Assembly: GCA_033764265.1 (NCBI GenBank)
Contig: JANRJB010000201.1
Span: 1 to 10,199, forward strand
Direction: 5' to 3'
Length of the DNA stretch: 10,199 bases
Source of the DNA: VGEM01 sp033764265
GTDB taxonomy: Bacteria; Pseudomonadota; Alphaproteobacteria; Rhodospirillales; Rhodospirillaceae
Within the stretch, counting starts at the first letter, position 1; every line of letters begins with the position of its first letter. The translations under genes were made by a program, and so were the position numbers. Below the pieces are notes generated by a model. That model had not been told where the DNA came from. It made no database searches and was given only the letters and a program-made list of their open reading frames with translations. Shown piece after piece: positions 6,551 through 10,199 of this stretch.

Positions 6551-7108
6551 ATGCCCGCGAACGCCTCGCCTCCGCTACCGTCAGATCATGGGCCGTCCAA
6601 TACGGTCTCCCGCGCCGGGATCAATCGCGCGCGCAGCGCCGGGCGGCTGGCCGCTGTCCAGGCGCTTTATACCCTGGCCCAGTCCGAGGCGACCGCCGAC
6701 GAGGTGCTGCGCGATTTTGTCTCCGGCAGGCTGGGCGGCGTGGCCATCAGCGAAAACGTCGACACCGGCCAGGAGACCTACATCGAATTGCCCGAGGGCG
6801 ATGCCGAACTTCTGGTCGACCTGGTGCGCTGCGCTCAGGCGCGCGGCGATGAAATCGGCCGCATCATCGCCGCAAGTCTTTCGGCGGGCTGGCCGGCGGA
6901 ACGGCTCGAGGTGCTGGTGCGCTGCGTGCTGTCGGCCGGGATCGCCGAGTTGATGTGCCGGCCCGATATCCCGCCGCGCGCGACCGTGTCGGAGTTCGTT
7001 GACGTCGCCAAGGCGTTCTACTCCGGCGCCGAGCCTGGCATGGTCAACGCTGTGCTCGACCGCGCGGCGCGGGCGCTCGACCGGATGCCGGCGCCGCCGG
7101 CCCCTTGA
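6551..7108 (+). CDS. nusB: Transcription antitermination protein NusB
   Basis: NusB binds the boxA element of rRNA leader RNA with ribosomal protein S10 and promotes antitermination of rRNA operons. The protein has 185 residues; the family core begins near residue 27 with ARSAGRLAAVQALYTL, and ends with ISEYVDVAKAF-like sequence (VSEFVDVAKAFY, residues 146-157) and EPGMVNAVLDRAARAL. The central part, GWPAERLEVLVRCVLSAGI, is also characteristic of alphaproteobacterial NusB. The first 25 residues are a Pro/Ser-rich extension of no known function, but no other in-frame ATG, GTG or TTG was seen before the core. It starts 74 bases after ribH and is followed at once by thiL. The ribH-nusB linkage is common across bacteria. 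Confidence 0.95.
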   Translation: MPANASPPLPSDHGPSNTVSRAGINRARSAGRLAAVQALYTLAQSEATADEVLRDFVSGRLGGVAISENVDTGQETYIELPEGDAELLVDLVRCAQARGDEIGRIIAASLSAGWPAERLEVLVRCVLSAGIAELMCRPDIPPRATVSEFVDVAKAFYSGAEPGMVNAVLDRAARALDRMPAPPAP

Positions 7109-7115
7109 GCTGGCA

Positions 7116-8084
7116 ATGGACGAGTTTTCGTTGATCCGCGACCTGCTGGCGCCCCTGACCCGCGGCGCGGCCGGCGCCTACGGCTTGGGTGACGACGCCG
7201 CGACCATCGCGCCGCGGCCCGGCTGCGAGCTTGTGGTCACCGTCGACGCCGTTGTCGGCGGCGTCCATTTCCGCACCGACGACCCGCCCGGACGCATCGC
7301 CCAGAAGGCGGCACGCGTGAACCTGTCGGACCTGGCGGCCAAGGGGGCCGATCCGGTCGGCCTGGTGATGGCGCTGGGTGTGCCCGTCGGCACCACGGAC
7401 ACGTGGCTGCGCGCGTTCGTCGCCGGCTTGGCCGACGATCTGGATCATTTCGGCGTGCCGTTGCTGGGCGGCGACACCACCTCGACTCCCGGTCCCCTCA
7501 CGGTGTCGATCACCGCGTTCGGCAACGTGCCGGTTGGGGCCATGATCCGGCGCAGCGGCGCGCAAGCCGGCGACTTGCTGTGCGTCAGCGGCACCATCGG
7601 CGATGCGGTCCTGGGCCTCGCGTCCGATCCCGGTCTGCCGGCGGCCGGTCGCACGTTCGCGCGCGACCGCTACCTGTTGCCGCGGCCGCGACTGGCGCTG
7701 GGACATGCCTTGCGGGGAATCGCCCATGCCGCCATCGACGTTTCCGACGGTCTGGTCGCCGACATCGGGCACATGTGCGCGCAATCCGGCGTCGCGGCGG
7801 AGATCGAGGCGGCGTCGGTGCCGCTGTCCGACGCGGGCCGCGCCTGGCTCGAGGCCCGGGGCGACGAGGCCTTGCGCCGCATGCTGACCGGCGGCGACGA
7901 TTACGAAATCGCATTCACCATGCCCGCCGCGCGGCGCGACGAACTTCCGTCCCTGGTCGCGCAAGGGTCGGTTCCGGTGTCGATCATCGGTCGCATCACG
8001 GCGGGCAATGGTGTTAAGGTGCGCGACGCTGCCGGGGGCGAACTGGCGTTTGCGCGCAGCGGCTACCGGCACTTGCAGCCGTAA
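7116..8084 (+). CDS. thiL: Thiamine-monophosphate kinase
   Basis: ThiL phosphorylates thiamine monophosphate with ATP to give thiamine diphosphate, the active cofactor. The 322-residue protein has the normal length and the PurM-like ATP-binding plan: FSLIRDLLAPL at the start, GLGDDAATI (23-31), VTVDAVVGGVHF (40-51), ARVNLSDLAAKGADP (64-78), PLLGGDTTST (112-121), AIDVSDGLVADIGH (206-219) and GGDDYEIAFT (260-269). The Asp-rich metal sites of the family are therefore all visible. The ATG at 7116 comes 7 bases after the nusB stop, so both are surely cotranscribed; the same frame stays open upstream to 6999, but that part overlaps nusB and has no ThiL similarity. The nusB-thiL pair next to riboflavin genes is a known arrangement. 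Confidence 0.97.
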   Translation: MDEFSLIRDLLAPLTRGAAGAYGLGDDAATIAPRPGCELVVTVDAVVGGVHFRTDDPPGRIAQKAARVNLSDLAAKGADPVGLVMALGVPVGTTDTWLRAFVAGLADDLDHFGVPLLGGDTTSTPGPLTVSITAFGNVPVGAMIRRSGAQAGDLLCVSGTIGDAVLGLASDPGLPAAGRTFARDRYLLPRPRLALGHALRGIAHAAIDVSDGLVADIGHMCAQSGVAAEIEAASVPLSDAGRAWLEARGDEALRRMLTGGDDYEIAFTMPAARRDELPSLVAQGSVPVSIIGRITAGNGVKVRDAAGGELAFARSGYRHLQP

Positions 8085-8101
8085 CGGGGCGTCCGGCCGA
8101 C

Positions 8102-8608
8102 ATGCGTCGCTTTTTCGTGATCCTGATCTTGCTGGTGTTGATTGGCGGCGGCGGCGTCGGCGGTCTGATTATTCTTGGTATCATCCCCAACCCCTTCAAT
8201 CCGGTTCAGCAGGGCCCCAATGCCGCCGCGGAGGCCGCCCGCAAGGCCGAAGCCGAGCGCCTGCGCTTCAAGGCGCCCACCGCGGCGCTGACGTTCGTCA
8301 ACCTGCGCGACATGATCGTGCCGGTGGTGGTGAACGGGAAGGTCAAGACACGCGTGTACATCAGCGTGCGTCTTCTGGTCGCCCCGGCCAACAAGGACGC
8401 CGTCGAAGCAGGCATCGCCCGCTATCAGGACGCGGTCCTGGCGGAGTTCGTGCCGTATTTCTCCGACTATTTTGCGCGCAACGACCTGCTCAACCTGGAA
8501 GACATCAAGGCGCGGTTGGTGAAAAACGCCAAGCGCATCTTCGACACCAGAGTCGAGGACGTGCTGCTCGTCAACGTGTTCGAGCAGAAGTTCGGCGCCC
8601 TGGATTGA
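8102..8608 (+). CDS. Membrane-anchored FliL-like protein of unknown role
   Basis: This 168-residue protein starts MRRFF and has one strongly hydrophobic N-terminal segment (4-29), probably an uncleaved membrane anchor with the rest in the periplasm. The anchor holds a glycine cluster encoded by a GGC-rich run (8144-8163). A short Ala/Glu/Lys helix (41-54) follows, then a compact domain (60-165) with LTFVNLRDMIVPVVVNGK, RVYISVRLLV, and a closing LLNLEDIKARLVKNAKRIF and VEDVLLVNVFEQKF. The single anchor plus this strand-helix order resembles the flagellar FliL family (stomatin-like fold), but no flagellar gene is nearby and the likeness is by eye only. It starts 17 bases after thiL and probably ends the operon. 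I would call it a hypothetical protein with FliL-like architecture. Confidence 0.78.
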   Translation: MRRFFVILILLVLIGGGGVGGLIILGIIPNPFNPVQQGPNAAAEAARKAEAERLRFKAPTAALTFVNLRDMIVPVVVNGKVKTRVYISVRLLVAPANKDAVEAGIARYQDAVLAEFVPYFSDYFARNDLLNLEDIKARLVKNAKRIFDTRVEDVLLVNVFEQKFGALD

Positions 8609-8642
8609 CCCTGCGGGCAGGCGTGACTCAAATGTTGCGCCG

Positions 8643-8689
8643 CCGGAGGTGTTCTGGCAGTTTGCGCGCGCCGTTTTCCTCCGGATCGC
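8643..8689. repeat. Inverted repeats after the FliL-like gene, possible terminator
   Basis: CCGGAGG (8643-8649) is complementary to CCTCCGG (8678-8684) with 28 bases between. Overlapping the right arm, CCGG (8681-8684) and CCGG (8689-8692 region) frame ATCG as a small stem, TCCGG-ATCG-CCGGA. No T-run follows either, so an intrinsic terminator is doubtful; a Rho-type end or mRNA-stabilising hairpin is as likely. Confidence 0.3.
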
Positions 8690-8710
8690 CGGAACCTCGA
8701 CTAACCAACT

Positions 8711-8730
8711 GATTCAAATATGCTAATTCT
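8711..8730 (+). promoter_or_regulatory. AT-rich segment, possible hppA promoter
   Basis: GATTCAAATATGCTAATTCT is strikingly AT-rich against its surroundings and contains TGCTAAT, which looks like an extended -10 element. I see no good -35 element at the right distance. It lies about 85-100 bases before hppA, a fair place for a promoter independent of the upstream operon. Confidence 0.3.
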
Positions 8731-8739
8731 GGCGTCGCG

Positions 8740-8756
8740 CGGCCCAGCCCGGGCCG
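8740..8756. repeat. GC-rich hairpin in the hppA leader
   Basis: CGGCCC and GGGCCG form a perfect six-pair stem around AGCCC. It would lie in the leader RNA if transcription starts at the AT-rich segment just upstream. No T-run follows, so it does not look like a terminator. Its role is unknown and it may be chance in such GC-rich DNA. Confidence 0.35.
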
Positions 8757-8814
8757 TCGCCGAATCCCGCCGCCAAACAGAAGTCATCCGTCGAACGAAC
8801 CACATAGGGGTCAC

Positions 8815-10199
8815 ATGAGCTCTCTCGAACTCTTGGTCATCGCCTGCGGCGTGCTCGCCGTGCTGTACGGCATCTACGCCACCCGCCAGGTGCTCGCCAA
8901 ATCGGCCGGCAACGCCCGCATGCAGGAAATCGCCGCCGCCATTCAGGAGGGCGCGAGCGCATACTTGAATCGCCAGTACACCACCATCGGCATCGCCGGC
9001 ATCGTCGTGGCCATCATCCTGGCCGCGACCCTGGGGGTGACGGTGGCCATCGGGTTCGTGATCGGCGCGGTGCTGTCCGGCGTCGCCGGCTACGTCGGCA
9101 TGAACGTCTCGGTGCGCGCCAACGTGCGCACCGCCGCGGCTGCCATGACCGGCGGCCTGCGGCCCGCCCACGACGTCGCGTTCCAGTCGGGCGCGATCAC
9201 CGGCTTGCTGGTGGTGGGGTTGGGCCTGTTGGGCGTGGCAGGCTACTACATCGGCCTGAAGGCGACCGGCATCGACCAGCGCAAGTTGATCGAGGGCTTG
9301 GTCGCCCTTAGCTTCGGCGCCTCGCTGATCTCGATTTTCGCCCGCTTGGGCGGCGGCATCTTCACCAAGGGCGCCGACGTCGGCGCCGACTTGGTGGGCA
9401 AGGTCGAAGCCGGCATCCCCGAGGATGATCCGCGCAACCCGGCGGTGATCGCCGACAACGTCGGCGACAATGTCGGCGACTGCGCCGGCATGGCCGCGGA
9501 CCTGTTCGAGACCTACGCCGTGACCATCGTCGCCACCATGTTGCTCGCCACCATCTACTTCGACGGCGCGGCCGAAACCTCGGCCATGCTGTATCCGCTG
9601 GTGGTGGGCGGGGTGTGCATCGTCGCCTCGGTCATCGGCACGTTCTTTTCGGGCATCGGCGCCAACGGCAAGATCATGCCGGCCTTGTACCGCGGCTTCA
9701 TCGTCACGTCGGTGATCTCGGCCGGCCTGATTGTCGTCATCACGCTACAGATGTTCGCCGAGCCTGTGACCACCGTTGCAGGGCTCACCATCACCTCGAC
9801 CGACCTGATCATCTGCGCCTTCGTCGGCCTGATTGTCACCGGCCTGATCGTGATCATCACCGAGTATTACACCGGCACCGGCTTCCGCCCGGTGCAGTCG
9901 GTGGCCAAGGCCTCGATGACCGGTCACGGCACCAACATCATCCAGGGCCTGGCGATCTCGATGGAAGCCTGCGCCCTGCCGGTGCTGGTGATCTCGGGCG
10001 GCATCATCGCCTCGTACGCCGTGGCCGGACTGTTCGGCCTGGCGGTCGCGGCCACCACCATGCTGGCGCTGGCCGGTATCGTCGTGGCGCTCGATGCCTA
10101 CGGTCCGGTGACCGACAACGCCGGCGGCATCGCCGAAATGGCGCACCTGCCGCCGGAAGTCCGCAAATCCACCGATGCGCTGGACGCGGTCGGCAACAC
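8815..10199 (+). CDS. hppA: Membrane-bound ion-pumping pyrophosphatase (cut by window edge)
   Basis: HppA hydrolyses pyrophosphate and uses the energy to pump H+ (or Na+ in some members) across the membrane. From the ATG at 8815, with AGGGG (8806-8810) just upstream, 461 codons are visible before the right edge, about two thirds of the usual 660-700+ residues. The protein is strongly hydrophobic with many membrane spans. The catalytic segments are plain: FTKGADVGADLVGKVE (183-198), EDDPRNP (203-209), the DxxxDxxxD motif with Asp214, Asp218 and Asp222 in IADNVGDNVGDCAGM, TEYYTGT (349-355), and DAYGPVTDNAGGIAEM (427-442). The window stops at VGN plus the first two bases of a Thr codon, just before the Ala/Lys position that separates K+-dependent from K+-independent enzymes. 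I cannot tell which this is, although overall it resembles the K+-independent Rhodospirillum type. Confidence 0.98.
   Translation, partial: MSSLELLVIACGVLAVLYGIYATRQVLAKSAGNARMQEIAAAIQEGASAYLNRQYTTIGIAGIVVAIILAATLGVTVAIGFVIGAVLSGVAGYVGMNVSVRANVRTAAAAMTGGLRPAHDVAFQSGAITGLLVVGLGLLGVAGYYIGLKATGIDQRKLIEGLVALSFGASLISIFARLGGGIFTKGADVGADLVGKVEAGIPEDDPRNPAVIADNVGDNVGDCAGMAADLFETYAVTIVATMLLATIYFDGAAETSAMLYPLVVGGVCIVASVIGTFFSGIGANGKIMPALYRGFIVTSVISAGLIVVITLQMFAEPVTTVAGLTITSTDLIICAFVGLIVTGLIVIITEYYTGTGFRPVQSVAKASMTGHGTNIIQGLAISMEACALPVLVISGGIIASYAVAGLFGLAVAATTMLALAGIVVALDAYGPVTDNAGGIAEMAHLPPEVRKSTDALDAVGN

Noticed and set aside
7044..8072. A 342-codon minus-strand open frame opposite thiL
   Set aside because: Same reason: it mirrors thiL codon structure, has no domain and no ribosome site.
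8144..8163. GGC-rich run as a phase-variable repeat
   Set aside because: It is imperfect, made of triplets that keep the frame, and encodes a glycine cluster in a membrane segment.
799..8608. The gene cluster as a possible new multi-gene system
   Set aside because: The order rpiB-glyA-nrdR-rib genes-nusB-thiL is a familiar housekeeping arrangement in alphaproteobacteria, and each member has an established individual role except the two small unknown proteins.

Overview
The window is a GC-rich stretch of ordinary bacterial chromosome, most likely from an alphaproteobacterium of Rhodospirillales type. This rests on three things: the gene order rpiB-glyA-nrdR-ribD-ribE-ribB-ribH-nusB-thiL, the sequence character of the proteins (for example the C-terminal half of NusB), and an H+-PPase-type hppA that closely resembles my memory of the Rhodospirillum enzyme. 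No mobile element, CRISPR array, tRNA, rRNA or sign of recent transfer was seen.

Layout. Bases 1-314 hold the 5' end of a penicillin-acylase-family gene on the minus strand, cut by the window edge. It diverges from everything else, which is on the plus strand. A small conserved-looking hypothetical gene (about 360-680) comes first. Then follows a tightly packed series: rpiB (799-1254), glyA (1297-2580), nrdR (2686-3159), ribD (3159-4211), ribE (4230-4850), ribB of the RibBX type (4861-6006), ribH (6006-6476), nusB (6551-7108), thiL (7116-8084) and a membrane-anchored FliL-like protein (8102-8608). Several junctions overlap or are a few bases apart (nrdR/ribD and ribB/ribH share TGATG), so at least nrdR to the FliL-like gene probably forms one operon. 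A 206-base gap with hairpins and a short AT-rich segment separates it from hppA (8815 to beyond the right edge).

How the genes fit. RpiB makes ribulose 5-phosphate, the substrate of RibB. RibD, RibB, RibH and RibE cover riboflavin synthesis apart from GTP cyclohydrolase II and the dedicated phosphatase step. The RibA-like half of RibB has lost every cysteine, so it should not carry the zinc-dependent GTP cyclohydrolase II activity; a separate ribA must lie elsewhere. GlyA makes glycine and one-carbon units, NrdR controls ribonucleotide reductase genes, NusB acts in rRNA antitermination, ThiL makes thiamine diphosphate, and HppA is a pyrophosphate-driven ion pump.

The points most worth a second look are the degenerate RibA half, a 10-base palindrome before glyA that matches the core of the NrdR box as I remember it, and two poorly characterised proteins (360-680 and 8102-8608). 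I found no convincing new multi-gene system; this is mostly a housekeeping region.
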